From contig NC_007575.1 of NCBI RefSeq assembly GCF_000012965.1, positions 744,001 to 808,000 of the forward strand: a stretch of DNA of 64,000 nt. The letters run 5' to 3'. The notes beneath the pieces were generated by a model. It made no database searches and was not told the DNA's origin. It worked only from the letters and a program-made list of their open reading frames with translations. Below are positions 37,448 through 46,481 of the stretch, in pieces; within the stretch, counting starts at the first letter, position 1; each line of letters opens with the position of its first letter. The position numbers and the translations under genes were made by a program. Source of the DNA: Sulfurimonas denitrificans DSM 1251. GTDB taxonomy: Bacteria > Campylobacterota > Campylobacteria > Campylobacterales > Sulfurimonadaceae.

Positions 37448-38634
37448 TTTCTGTTTATAGCCTTTGCAGCAAGGTGTCCACTTGCCCAGGCAAAGGCAAA
37501 GTTGTATCCGCCTCTTTTGCCCACAACATCTAGCACCTCTCCGCAGAAGTAGAGATTTTTTTGCTTTAGCGATTCAAAAGTTTTTGGATTTATCTCTGTT
37601 GTATCTACTCCGCCGCCTGCAACTTCCCCATGTCTGAAACCATGCGTGTCAGTTACGTCAAAACGCCAGTTTAAGAGCTGATTTGCTATTTTTTTGGCGA
37701 GTTTTATGTTGATTTCATTATTACATGTAGAAGCCAAAATACCCAAATCTTCTAAAAGAGCTTGAGCAATTTTTAAGGGAACAAGCCCCGCTAAAATATC
37801 CAAAATAGTAAATTGAGGCATATTTTGAGCAAGAGAGCTTATGTGAGATGAGAGTTTTTGTGCATTAAAAGCGGGAAGCAGATTTATCGAGATGCTTACA
37901 TGTAAATGCTCCATCAAAGCAACACTTGCTCCTTGAGAGATGTCTAGTATCGCAAAACCTGAAGCACCGTAGTCGCTAAAAAGGATATCTCCATTACATG
38001 TAAGCTCTTTTTTGCTGTTTATAAAAAGTGTGACTTCACCATCAACTTTAGCTCCGCTCATCTTTTTTACGATTTTAGAGTCAAGATGAAGTTGAACAAG
38101 AGATGGGTAGGTCGGGACAATATTATGCCCAAACTCTTTTGCAAACTCCACTCCGTCACTGTTTCCGCCTAGATGTGAAGCCGCCTCTGAGCCTGTTGCT
38201 ACGACAACCGCGTCATATTCACTTAAGAGTTTTTTAATATCAGTTATTTTTGTGTCCGTATGAAAACTTACACCGAGATTTTTAGCATAATTAATCAATA
38301 AAGATGCAACGCTTTTTGCCTCATTACTTAACGGATAAACTCGTCCATCATCTTTTATGTCTAGCAAAAGCCCGATACTTTGACAAAATTTCTCAAACTC
38401 CAAAAAGCCGAACTCTTTTAATGCATAATCCATAAAGAGCGGATTTTGCGAGAAGTAATCGTTACATGTAAGATTTGTGTTTGTAATGTTACAACGACCG
38501 TTTCCTGAAACCAGAATCTTTTTTGCACATTTGGAGTTTTGCTCAAAAATATCTACATGTAGTCTCTCTTTAGCACAAAATATTGCACATAAAAGCCCGC
38601 TTGCACCACCACCGATAATCGCTACTTTTTTCAT
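37444..38634 (-). CDS. BaiN/HI0933-family FAD-dependent oxidoreductase
   Basis: A 396-residue flavoprotein of the YhiN/HI0933 family. The N-terminal dinucleotide-binding motif is VAIIGGGASGLLCA (3-16), with the family signature SGNGRCNITN near 43-52 and C-terminal KRGGYNFAFAWASGH. Family members are NAD(P)/FAD oxidoreductases; the natural substrate here is unknown. It shares one base with mutS2 and ends the long minus-strand unit. The gene carries five copies of ACATGTA. Confidence 0.88.
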   Translation of the reverse strand: MKKVAIIGGGASGLLCAIFCAKERLHVDIFEQNSKCAKKILVSGNGRCNITNTNLTCNDYFSQNPLFMDYALKEFGFLEFEKFCQSIGLLLDIKDDGRVYPLSNEAKSVASLLINYAKNLGVSFHTDTKITDIKKLLSEYDAVVVATGSEAASHLGGNSDGVEFAKEFGHNIVPTYPSLVQLHLDSKIVKKMSGAKVDGEVTLFINSKKELTCNGDILFSDYGASGFAILDISQGASVALMEHLHVSISINLLPAFNAQKLSSHISSLAQNMPQFTILDILAGLVPLKIAQALLEDLGILASTCNNEINIKLAKKIANQLLNWRFDVTDTHGFRHGEVAGGGVDTTEINPKTFESLKQKNLYFCGEVLDVVGKRGGYNFAFAWASGHLAAKAINRN

Positions 38635-40856
38635 TACAGAGTCACTATTTTCGCCCCAAAACCACCCATGTGTTGTGGTGCGTCTTCAAATTTTTTGACT
38701 CTTGGGTGAGCTTTTAGAAACTCTTTGACTGCGTAAGAGAGTTTTCCCGTTCCTATGCCGTGATAGACTATCACTTCATCCCAACCGTTTATAAGTGCGT
38801 CTGAGATAAATTTGTCTAATACTTCGTTGGCTTCTTCGGCTCTCATGCCATGCAAATCGCATTTTAATCCCGCTCTTTTTTGAACTTGTAGATTTACGTC
38901 AGTTCTTGGTTTTTGCTTTATAATTTGAGTATGTTTTAGTTGTGATGTTTGTACTCTTACTCTCATCCCATCAACTTCTACAATAGCCTCTTTTTTATCT
39001 TTCATAGCTACAATCACACCTTTTTTGCTATGGTATTTTACGTTATCACCGATGTTAAATTCTGCAATTTGAGCGATTTTTGGTTCGTTTGTGGTTTGTG
39101 GAAGTTTCTCTTTTGCCTTGTTCATAGCTCTATGAATAGCTTGTGTATCTCCAGCTCGAGCAGCTGCTTTTGCCTCATTTATGGCGATTTCATAACTCTC
39201 TTTAAGGGCGCTTTTTTCTCTATCTAGCTCTTTAAAGAGAGACTCTTTTATCTCTTTTAACTCTAACTCTTTGAGTGTTATGTTCTGTAGCTTTTCATCG
39301 ACTATTTTATGTTTTTGTTTCAACTCTCGCTCAAGCTGTGAGCCTCTCTCTATAAGAATATTTAGCTTCTCACTGTTATCGCCATAAACGGCTTTTGCCT
39401 CATTAACGATTTTGTTTGAGATTCCATATCTGCTTGCAGTCTCAAATGCGTAACTTTTACCGATAATCCCGTGCATAAACTCATAAGTTGGAACTCTATT
39501 TTGCTCATCATAAATCGCCGCCATAAGTTCTACATCATCACGATCAGCCATAAGAGCGGCAAGGCGTTTGTGATGGGTTGTGACTACTATCTTTTGCCCT
39601 CTTAAAATTAACTCATCAAGGATGACTTTAAATAGAGCTGCTGCTTCGTCACTATCGGTTCCAAGCTCTATCTCATCAACTCCGATAAGTGCATCTCTAT
39701 GTTCAAAAATCTTTGAAAACTGCTGCATACGCCCTGCAAATGTAGATATATCATTTTTGACATTTTGAGGGTCGTCAATGATTGCATGAATGCCTTTAAA
39801 ATTTCCAATATGTGATTTATGCTCGTTTAATTTCATTGGGATGATATACTTCGCCATAAAAGCGGCACTTAAAATCGACTTTAAAAGCATAGTTTTTCCA
39901 CCAGCGTTTACACCAGTTATCATTAAGATATTTTTAGAAAAATCTACATGTATAGGTTTTGCATGGTGCAGAGCAGGGTGGATAAAACCCTCCAGAGTGA
40001 TTTTTGAATCTTTTTTTGATTTTATGAGTGATAGATTTTTACTCTTTGCAAACAAAACTCTAGCTTGATAATTGTCAAATTTAGTAAACTCTTTGTCTAT
40101 AAAATTTATAAAGGGTAAAAGATCTGAGAGTTTTGATGAAAACTCTTTTGCATAAGTATAAAAAATTGCTTCTCGCTCTTGAGTGATGTAGCGAATTTGC
40201 TCTTTTGCCTTTAGTATGCTATCTGGTGAGACATAGAAGCCTCCACTGCTGCTTCTGCCTACTATTGCGCCTTTTAGGACATGGTTAAATCCACCACGAA
40301 CCAAAAGAGCTTCTTCATCATTTATGAGATGTAGTTGGCTGTCTATAAGGTATGGCGTAATTTTTGAACTTGATGTGAGTCGCTTTAGTGAACTGTTTAT
40401 AGTTGCTTTTTGCTCTTTGATTCTTGAGCCAAGGGCAAAAAGAGTCTCATCAAGATTTTCTTCAAATTTGCCATCATGTGTAAAGTACTTCTCAACTTCA
40501 AAAAATTTTGGCTCAATGACAAACTTATCCATCCACTCACCGATAATGCTTTGGAGATTTTTGTTTTTAAAGTAGCGAAAATAGCGAACAACTTTTACAA
40601 TCTCAAAAATCTGCTCAAAGTGCAATACACCACGCTTTTGAAGATGAAGTTTTATATTTGTAAAGTCAGCTACTTTTGGAGGAGCTTTAAACTCTATAGC
40701 ATCAAGTGATTTGATGTAACGGTAGTGAAGTTCTTGATCGCCCTCCATAAAGAGAGAGTCATCACGAGAGAAGAAACTTTTAAAAGAGTTTATATGCTCA
40801 TTTAAATCGAGCTGATTGATAAGTAAATCAATCTTTGTTGGAGCAATTATTGGCAT
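38634..40856 (-). CDS. mutS2: Endonuclease MutS2
   Basis: MutS-family ATPase with a nuclease Smr domain, acting on recombination intermediates or, in some bacteria, on stalled ribosomes. The 740-residue protein has the Walker A motif GVNAGGKTML (about 324-333), Walker B-type IGVDEIELGTDSDEA, a coiled-coil (about 510-580) and the C-terminal Smr domain with DLHGMRAEEA and GIGTGKL. It starts inside the upstream 109-residue gene (10-nt overlap). Confidence 0.94.
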   Translation of the reverse strand: MPIIAPTKIDLLINQLDLNEHINSFKSFFSRDDSLFMEGDQELHYRYIKSLDAIEFKAPPKVADFTNIKLHLQKRGVLHFEQIFEIVKVVRYFRYFKNKNLQSIIGEWMDKFVIEPKFFEVEKYFTHDGKFEENLDETLFALGSRIKEQKATINSSLKRLTSSSKITPYLIDSQLHLINDEEALLVRGGFNHVLKGAIVGRSSSGGFYVSPDSILKAKEQIRYITQEREAIFYTYAKEFSSKLSDLLPFINFIDKEFTKFDNYQARVLFAKSKNLSLIKSKKDSKITLEGFIHPALHHAKPIHVDFSKNILMITGVNAGGKTMLLKSILSAAFMAKYIIPMKLNEHKSHIGNFKGIHAIIDDPQNVKNDISTFAGRMQQFSKIFEHRDALIGVDEIELGTDSDEAAALFKVILDELILRGQKIVVTTHHKRLAALMADRDDVELMAAIYDEQNRVPTYEFMHGIIGKSYAFETASRYGISNKIVNEAKAVYGDNSEKLNILIERGSQLERELKQKHKIVDEKLQNITLKELELKEIKESLFKELDREKSALKESYEIAINEAKAAARAGDTQAIHRAMNKAKEKLPQTTNEPKIAQIAEFNIGDNVKYHSKKGVIVAMKDKKEAIVEVDGMRVRVQTSQLKHTQIIKQKPRTDVNLQVQKRAGLKCDLHGMRAEEANEVLDKFISDALINGWDEVIVYHGIGTGKLSYAVKEFLKAHPRVKKFEDAPQHMGGFGAKIVTL

Positions 40857-41176
40857 TTAGAGACGCTAATCATCTGACCATAAAATGGAGTTTTTTCCTT
40901 ACCTATAAAAGTATAAGTGCCAATACTAAGCGTAAAGTTTGTACTATTTACATCAATTCCATCACATGTAATAGTGCTGTTTTGGTTAAATTTCATAACC
41001 ACGTTCATCATCTTATCTCTTTGGTTATCCGTATAACTGTTAAAAGCGATGGCAGATAAGATTATAAGGAGCGTAGTAGCGCTTATTGCTATCTTTTGCT
41101 TAAAAGTTACATCCGTAAGGTAGTGAAGTGCTAAAAAAAATAGCCCTACAACTATAACACCAACTATATATGTCAT
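40847..41176 (-). CDS. Small membrane protein of unknown function
   Basis: A 109-residue protein with two predicted transmembrane helices (about 1-20 and 27-46) and a periplasmic C-terminal part. That part has two cysteines (TITCDG and SVSKCQ) that could form a disulfide. It overlaps murC by one base and mutS2 by 10 bases, so it is translated within the operon. No family recognised. Confidence 0.7.
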   Translation of the reverse strand: MTYIVGVIVVGLFFLALHYLTDVTFKQKIAISATTLLIILSAIAFNSYTDNQRDKMMNVVMKFNQNSTITCDGIDVNSTNFTLSIGTYTFIGKEKTPFYGQMISVSKCQ

Positions 41177-42489
41177 TATGCAGTTCCTCTGATTTGATAA
41201 GTCAAATCTCCAGCACCAAAACCTATAATTAAACCTTTATCTAGAGTTTTTAGCTCCTCTTTGTCTTTTATAATAGTAATTGTATTGTTTGCTCTTGAGA
41301 TATTATCAGCCATTATTAGGTTGTATCGCTTAAATTTCTCTTTAAAATCAATCTCTCGCATTGCCTCTCCAGCTGGCCAAACTGGAAGTATGATAAGCTC
41401 CGCAGCTCCCTCAAAGCACTTTATAAACTCTTCTAAGTTATCAATAGTGCGAGAGTATTTATGTGGCTGCCAAATCGCTGTGATTTTATCAAAACCTTTA
41501 AGAAGCGCATACTCTTTTAAAGATTCAAATGTTGCTTTTATCTCTGTTGGATGGTGACCATAATCATCAATAATCACTCTATCGCTCTGTGCTCCAACGA
41601 TATCAAAACGTTTCTTAATGCCTTTAAAAGTCAATATTTTCTCTCGTATCAACTCAATATCCATAGACTCATTTGCTGCCAAAATCGCTAAAGAGGCATC
41701 AAGTGCTATATGTTTTCCAAATCCCCAAACATCAAAACTCCCCAAATCTCTTAGAGTAAATCTAGTGTGTGGTTCATCATCTATAAGTACAAATTTTAGT
41801 TCTGTAATCTCTTTGCTAGGATAGAGCCAGTTTGCTTCAATTTCACCGATAAGTTTACTCAAAAATGGGTCTTCAGCGTTTAAAATACGACATGGTGCAG
41901 ATTTTATAAAAGTTTTATATGAGTCATAAAATAGTTCGAAGTTGTAGTCATAGTATTCCATGTGTTCTGGCTCAGCATTTACAACTATTGAGCAGTGAGG
42001 ATTTGAGTTTATAAAACTTCCATCACTCTCATCCGCTTCAAAAATCATAATATCGCTACTTGCGTCGTACCTTACATTTGAACCAAATGCTTTTGATTCA
42101 GCACCAATAATAGCGGAGCCGTCCATTATAGCACTGAGTATTGCAGTAGTTGTACTTTTACCATGAGCGCCAGCAACAGAGTAAACTTTTGAAGTATCTA
42201 AAATGCGCAGTAATGCCTCACGTCTGGCTAAAACTTCAATTCCTCTTGTTTTTGCTTCTACTATTTCTGGATTGTCAGGGCGAATTATAGCAGAGTGGAT
42301 AACTAAATCTTGATTGCTGATAGCAGAAGCGTCATGTGGAACTGTAACTTTTATGCCAAGGGAGCGAAGTTTTTTAGTGATAAGACCATCAGATATATCA
42401 GAGCCGCTAACTTCATGCCCCTTATAGCGCATATATTGTGCTAAACCAGATATCCCTATGCCACCAATTCCGATAAAATGAATTTTCAT
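41176..42489 (-). CDS. murC: UDP-N-acetylmuramate--L-alanine ligase
   Basis: Adds L-alanine to UDP-MurNAc in peptidoglycan precursor synthesis. It shows the N-terminal UDP-binding loop FIGIGGIGISGLA, the ATP loop GAHGKSTTTAIL near residue 107, the EADESDGSF motif and HHPTEIKAT. With ATG 42489 (GGAG 7 nt upstream) the protein has 437 residues; a start at 42504 lacks an RBS and adds only five residues. Confidence 0.96.
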   Translation of the reverse strand: MKIHFIGIGGIGISGLAQYMRYKGHEVSGSDISDGLITKKLRSLGIKVTVPHDASAISNQDLVIHSAIIRPDNPEIVEAKTRGIEVLARREALLRILDTSKVYSVAGAHGKSTTTAILSAIMDGSAIIGAESKAFGSNVRYDASSDIMIFEADESDGSFINSNPHCSIVVNAEPEHMEYYDYNFELFYDSYKTFIKSAPCRILNAEDPFLSKLIGEIEANWLYPSKEITELKFVLIDDEPHTRFTLRDLGSFDVWGFGKHIALDASLAILAANESMDIELIREKILTFKGIKKRFDIVGAQSDRVIIDDYGHHPTEIKATFESLKEYALLKGFDKITAIWQPHKYSRTIDNLEEFIKCFEGAAELIILPVWPAGEAMREIDFKEKFKRYNLIMADNISRANNTITIIKDKEELKTLDKGLIIGFGAGDLTYQIRGTA

Positions 42490-42493
42490 ATAG

Positions 42494-43000
42494 TTACTCC
42501 CCATCTATTTGGGAGTTTTCTAGCAATTTTTGTGCCTCTTTGGTTTTAAAACAGCTTATATAAAAAGTTCCAGCTTCACTTGTTGCATCTAAATCAGCAA
42601 TATTATCGATAAAATTATCAAGTGAGATATCTTTTTCAGATGCAAGAGCGTGAATTTTTAGTGCATCTGAGAACTCGTTGGAGTTGCTAAGACCACTTAA
42701 GACTTCAAAAAGTGCACTCGCATCAGATATTTTACCTGCACTGTAGTTCTCAATAGCATACTCATAAAGCGCTCTTAGTGTTGCAAAGTCTTGAACTTCT
42801 TCCATATCCATTGCTCTGTGAGACTCTAATGTGTCTGTGAGTCTCTCTAAGGCTAAATCTAATATATTTGCATAATATGAGCCAAGAGTATCTTCATCAA
42901 AAACCTCATGTGCTCTTCGCTCAAGTACATATAGTGATGCAATATCGCCATTTTTTTGAGCTTTTAATATCTCTTCTTTTAATATTTCAACACTATTCAT
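42494..43000 (-). CDS. Conserved operon protein of unknown function
   Basis: A 168-residue, acidic, mostly helical cytosolic protein with no recognised domain. The ATG at 43000 forms an ATGA overlap with the aminotransferase stop and has GGAG upstream. A GTG at 43009 overlaps that RBS. The operon position (4 nt before murC) suggests a housekeeping or cell-envelope link, but nothing in the sequence confirms it. Confidence 0.7.
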   Translation of the reverse strand: MNSVEILKEEILKAQKNGDIASLYVLERRAHEVFDEDTLGSYYANILDLALERLTDTLESHRAMDMEEVQDFATLRALYEYAIENYSAGKISDASALFEVLSGLSNSNEFSDALKIHALASEKDISLDNFIDNIADLDATSEAGTFYISCFKTKEAQKLLENSQIDGE

Positions 43001-44133
43001 GATAAACACTCCTTTATTCTCTTTAGCGCACTTTTGATTTTTTGTGTATCTTCTACTAGAGCGATTCTAATAAAATCTTTTCCTGGATTGAAACCGTTTT
43101 CATCATCTCTGCCCAAGTACTCGCCTGGGAGGACTTTTACATTGTAGTTTTTATATAGTTTTTTTGTAAATTCTAATGCATTTGGAACTCTTAACCATAA
43201 ATAAAAGGTAGCTTCTGGAATCTCAATTTCCAAAATTTCACGTGCTGCTTCAAAATTTTTCTTATAAATCTCTCTTGCTTCTTCTACATGTTCTTCTTCT
43301 CTCCATGCCGCTGCTGCTGCACTTTGAAGCGGAAGAGGCGAGGCACACCCTATGTAAGTTCTGTAGTTGATATACTCTCTTAGGATATTCTCATCTCCAG
43401 CGATAAAACCTGAACGAAGCCCTGGAGCTGATGAGCGTTTTGAAATTGAGTTAATGACTAGCACATTTTTAAAACTACTATTTCCTACATGTAGAGAAGC
43501 TTCAAGAAGTGATGGAGTTGGATTTTTTGTATATATTTCACTATAACACTCATCGTTTAAGAGTACAAAATCATATTTTAAAGCTAGCTTAACCCAGATG
43601 GAGAGTTCTTCAAGACTTAGGGTTGAAGTTGTTGGGTTGTTTGGAGAGTTTAAAATTACTAAATGGCAAGATGAGAGTTTCTCCTCATCTATCTCAGGTT
43701 TAAAACCATTCTCTTGAGTCAAGTTAAGATAAATACTCTTTGCTCTTGAAGCAATTGCGGCACCCTCATATATCTGATAAAAAGGGTTTGTAAAAGCGAT
43801 TGTAGGTTCTTTTTTATCAAAGAGAAAAAACTGAGGAAAGTTAAAGAGAACTTCTCTTGTTCCAAAAGTTGGAATTATCTCTTTGTCTGTGAGTTTAACA
43901 TTAAATCTTTTTTCAACAAACTCCCTTTGTGCCTCTCTTAACTCATCTTCCCCCGCTGTTTTAGGGTACTTTCTAAGTTGTGCTGCACTATTGCAAAGAG
44001 CTTTTTGAATAAAATGAGGTGTTTCAAACTGCGGTTCACCAATAGTTAAAATTGAAGATTCATACTCACTATTTGGAGTGATACCTTGAAGTAAAGTGTT
44101 TAATTTTTCAAATGGATATGGTTCAAAATTCAT
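42997..44133 (-). CDS. Class I/II PLP-dependent aminotransferase (possibly succinyldiaminopimelate aminotransferase)
   Basis: Fold-type I aminotransferase of 378 residues. The Schiff-base lysine is in SISKRSSAPGLRSG (about residue 233), with NSPNNPTT, NDECYSEIY and the C-terminal carboxylate-binding arginine in DFIRIAL. In this phylum related genes are often annotated as the DapC-type enzyme of lysine and meso-DAP synthesis, which would suit the neighbouring murC. Substrate cannot be settled from sequence. Confidence 0.82.
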   Translation of the reverse strand: MNFEPYPFEKLNTLLQGITPNSEYESSILTIGEPQFETPHFIQKALCNSAAQLRKYPKTAGEDELREAQREFVEKRFNVKLTDKEIIPTFGTREVLFNFPQFFLFDKKEPTIAFTNPFYQIYEGAAIASRAKSIYLNLTQENGFKPEIDEEKLSSCHLVILNSPNNPTTSTLSLEELSIWVKLALKYDFVLLNDECYSEIYTKNPTPSLLEASLHVGNSSFKNVLVINSISKRSSAPGLRSGFIAGDENILREYINYRTYIGCASPLPLQSAAAAAWREEEHVEEAREIYKKNFEAAREILEIEIPEATFYLWLRVPNALEFTKKLYKNYNVKVLPGEYLGRDDENGFNPGKDFIRIALVEDTQKIKSALKRIKECLS

Positions 44134-44194
44134 TGTTTTCGCCCTTTATTATGGGCGAAATTATATCTAAAATCTCAAAGATGGAAGTAAATGA

Positions 44195-44719
44195 CTACTC
44201 AAATTCCTCTAAACAAGAAACACTTCCCTCTGATACTCTGCAAAATTTTGAATCTTTATCAAAAGATATCATATATGGACGTTGCTTCATATCTAAAGTA
44301 GCGGCAACTTCTGCAATCTCTTTTATCGCTTTAATTGTCTGAGACTTTGCCTTATAACCACTTACATCAACAATCTCTTTATCAATCATCACTTCAATAA
44401 GAGTCTCTTTTGGGTCTTTGGACTCTAAAATATATTGCATCATATACTCTGAATCAAGGATAGGAAGCCTATAAAAAAACACATAGTAGCTATTTGAGAG
44501 TTGGAGCATTTTGTTTTCGTATATTTTTTTCATAAGAGCACGAGAGAATTCACAAAGCGGATCTACAAAAACATAAACTTTGCTTGCTTCTCCAGAGCCA
44601 AATTTAATTGCATGATGCTCAATAGCTTCCAAATCAGCTTTTGGTTTTTGTGTAATATCTATTAGCTCTGCGCCAAATATATTTATAAAAAGAAGAAAAA
44701 TTAAAGTTAAAAATTTCAT
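44195..44719 (-). CDS. Thioredoxin-fold periplasmic protein with CxxS active site
   Basis: A 174-residue exported protein (signal peptide about 1-17). It has a DsbC/DsbG-like thioredoxin fold: VYVFVDPLCEFSRALMKK with a CEFS motif in place of CxxC, and a conserved-type cis-Pro region QRPYMISFD. Two further cysteines lie at the end (KFCRVSEGSVSC). Loss of the second active-site Cys suggests a monothiol role or non-redox function. It overlaps the ThiF-like gene by 4 nt. Confidence 0.72.
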   Translation of the reverse strand: MKFLTLIFLLFINIFGAELIDITQKPKADLEAIEHHAIKFGSGEASKVYVFVDPLCEFSRALMKKIYENKMLQLSNSYYVFFYRLPILDSEYMMQYILESKDPKETLIEVMIDKEIVDVSGYKAKSQTIKAIKEIAEVAATLDMKQRPYMISFDKDSKFCRVSEGSVSCLEEFE

Positions 44720-45393
44720 CTGCTACTCTTTGAGAGAGAAAATTTTTGGGTTACTAACTCTCCATCGTTATTAAAAAAAAGATAGTAGAGTTGATCTTTT
44801 TTTACATTGAATCCAGCTAAGTATCTAAGCGCTAAGTTTGCCTCAAGCGAAGCTACATGCATAACTATAGGAGCAGTAATGCCCTCTGGTGTTTTAGAAT
44901 TTATTTTAAAAGCATCTCTAAAAGATGAGTTTTCAAAAAAGCAGATTTGCCCATGAAAAGCCTCTACACTTCCATAAATCCATGGAGTGCTTCTCTTTAT
45001 AGCACAATCATCTATTTGAGCACGAGTATTAAGGTTATCTGTTGCATCAATGAGTAAATCAACTGCTATATTTTTTTTGCACCACTCTTCAAACGTGCAA
45101 TCATGCGCAATAGCTTTTACATAAGCGCATCTCTGCTCTAAAATCTGAGCATTTATTTCTGCTTTATTTTTCCCCTCATCACCAAGTTTAAAAGCTATTT
45201 GGCGATGAATGTTATGCGTGGAGACTTTATCAAAATCTATTACATGTATCTCGCCAATTCCACTAGCACCCAAAGCAAAGCAGAGGGAGCTTCCTAATCC
45301 ACCTGCGCCTACTATGGCTATCTTTTTGCTTTGAAGCGAGTTTTGTGTCTCCTCTCCCCAAAGTTGTACTTGTCTGTGAAAATACTCCATCAT
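44716..45393 (-). CDS. ThiF/MoeB/HesA-family adenylyltransferase
   Basis: E1-like enzyme that adenylates the C-terminus of a sulfur-carrier protein (ThiS, MoaD type). The 225-residue protein shows IVGAGGLGSSL (ATP loop), DFDKVSTHNIHRQ (with the conserved N and R) and LIDATDNLNTR. The zinc CxxC pairs seen in MoeB are absent. Which carrier it serves is unknown and none lies next door. It overlaps both neighbours by 4 nt. Confidence 0.85.
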   Translation of the reverse strand: MMEYFHRQVQLWGEETQNSLQSKKIAIVGAGGLGSSLCFALGASGIGEIHVIDFDKVSTHNIHRQIAFKLGDEGKNKAEINAQILEQRCAYVKAIAHDCTFEEWCKKNIAVDLLIDATDNLNTRAQIDDCAIKRSTPWIYGSVEAFHGQICFFENSSFRDAFKINSKTPEGITAPIVMHVASLEANLALRYLAGFNVKKDQLYYLFFNNDGELVTQKFSLSKSSR

Positions 45394-46187
45394 AAACCAC
45401 TCCTTTTATTTAGTGCATCTCTAAAGCCCCAAGATTTTTTAGCTGCCATTACGTTTGCGTGGCTCATATCTACTATCATAAGTTCCTCTTTGTTACCTAA
45501 ATGCTCAAGAAGTTCTCCATTAGGTGAAGCTAAGAGTGAGTCACCATAAAAATTCCAGCTATGTTTTTTATCTATATATTCGCCAATTCTGTTAGCTCTT
45601 AAGATGTAGCAGTTGTTAGTAAAAGATCGAGATAAAATAAGTGCTTTCCATCTCTCGTAAGATTCAAATGTAGAGACACTTGGGAGTAAAATACAATCCA
45701 CGCCTCTTGAAGATAGATGAGAAAACATAGCATCAAAGTGAAGCTCAAATCCGCTCATAATTGCAAACTTAAAACCATCAACTTTAAATATAAGTGGTGA
45801 TTCAAGCTCTTTTATCTCATTAGCAAAAAATTTCTCTTCATTCCAATGAGGATAATTTATGAGGATTTGTTGTTCATAATAAGTAGTAGAAGAGGGAGAA
45901 AATTTTGCAATAGTTTTAAAAACTTTAGCTTTTTTTACTATAACGATAGGTGCAATAATGTTCATGTTGTAAGTTTTTGAGAGCTCTTTTAAAACCTTTA
46001 TCTGATGCAGTGCCTGCTCTTGTATCATAGCTGTTGATAACTCTTGAAGCTCTTTAAAAAATGGATTTAAAATGTATTCACCAAGAAGTAAAACTTTGAC
46101 ACCTTGCTTGTGAGCGACTCTTATATAGTTGTAAAGTTTTGTCGAGCTCATACCTTGAGCACTTAGTTGAAGAACTGCTGCTCTCAC
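45390..46187 (-). CDS. Carbon-nitrogen hydrolase (nitrilase) fold protein lacking the catalytic cysteine
   Basis: A 265-residue member of the nitrilase/amidohydrolase superfamily. The catalytic Glu is visible in LLLGEYILNPF (about residue 37) and the Lys region in INYPHWNEEKFF (about 111-118). Where active members have C-(Y/W)-(D/E), this protein has MSGFELHF, so the nucleophile is missing. It may be a pseudoenzyme or binding protein. It overlaps xseB by one base and the ThiF-like gene by 4. Confidence 0.78.
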   Translation of the reverse strand: MRAAVLQLSAQGMSSTKLYNYIRVAHKQGVKVLLLGEYILNPFFKELQELSTAMIQEQALHQIKVLKELSKTYNMNIIAPIVIVKKAKVFKTIAKFSPSSTTYYEQQILINYPHWNEEKFFANEIKELESPLIFKVDGFKFAIMSGFELHFDAMFSHLSSRGVDCILLPSVSTFESYERWKALILSRSFTNNCYILRANRIGEYIDKKHSWNFYGDSLLASPNGELLEHLGNKEELMIVDMSHANVMAAKKSWGFRDALNKRSGL

Positions 46188-46456
46188 TATGTTGCCTTTA
46201 TCTCATTGATTTTGATTTGAGCATCTTCTAATATTTTTTGTGCAGAGGAGAGTTCACTCATTCCTAACTCGTATGCCCTTAGGCTATCTTGAAGCGTTAT
46301 CTCTGGATTCATAAGTCTCTCTAAAACTTTTTTTGCACTCTCTAGTTTCGATTCAAAAGCTCCGCTTTCTTTAGTAAAAGCTCCGCTTTCTTTAGTAAAA
46401 GCTCCACTTTCTTCAGTAAAGCCTTTAGCTTCTTCTATTAAGCTCTTTTTTGCCAT
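46187..46456 (-). CDS. xseB: Exodeoxyribonuclease VII small subunit
   Basis: Small subunit of the ssDNA exonuclease VII complex. Residues 34-86 match XseB (KKVLERLMNPEITLQDSLRAYELG). The N-terminal third is unusual: residues 13-33 are three copies of a heptapeptide close to ESGAFTK, encoded by 21-bp tandem repeats, extending the usual 60-80 residue protein to 89. xseA is not adjacent. The gene starts 25 nt after metX. Confidence 0.9.
   Translation of the reverse strand: MAKKSLIEEAKGFTEESGAFTKESGAFTKESGAFESKLESAKKVLERLMNPEITLQDSLRAYELGMSELSSAQKILEDAQIKINEIKAT
46355..46417. repeat. Three 21-bp tandem repeats inside xseB
   Basis: Units 46355-46375, 46376-46396 and 46397-46417. The first two are identical and the third differs at two positions. 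Since 21 is a multiple of 3, copy-number changes add or remove heptapeptides without breaking the frame. Confidence 0.9.
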
Positions 46457-46481
46457 CTTTTTATCCTCTTCTTTATCTTTG

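Noticed and set aside
46355-46417. CRISPR-like repeat
   Set aside because: The units are directly tandem without spacers, lie inside xseB and keep its reading frame.
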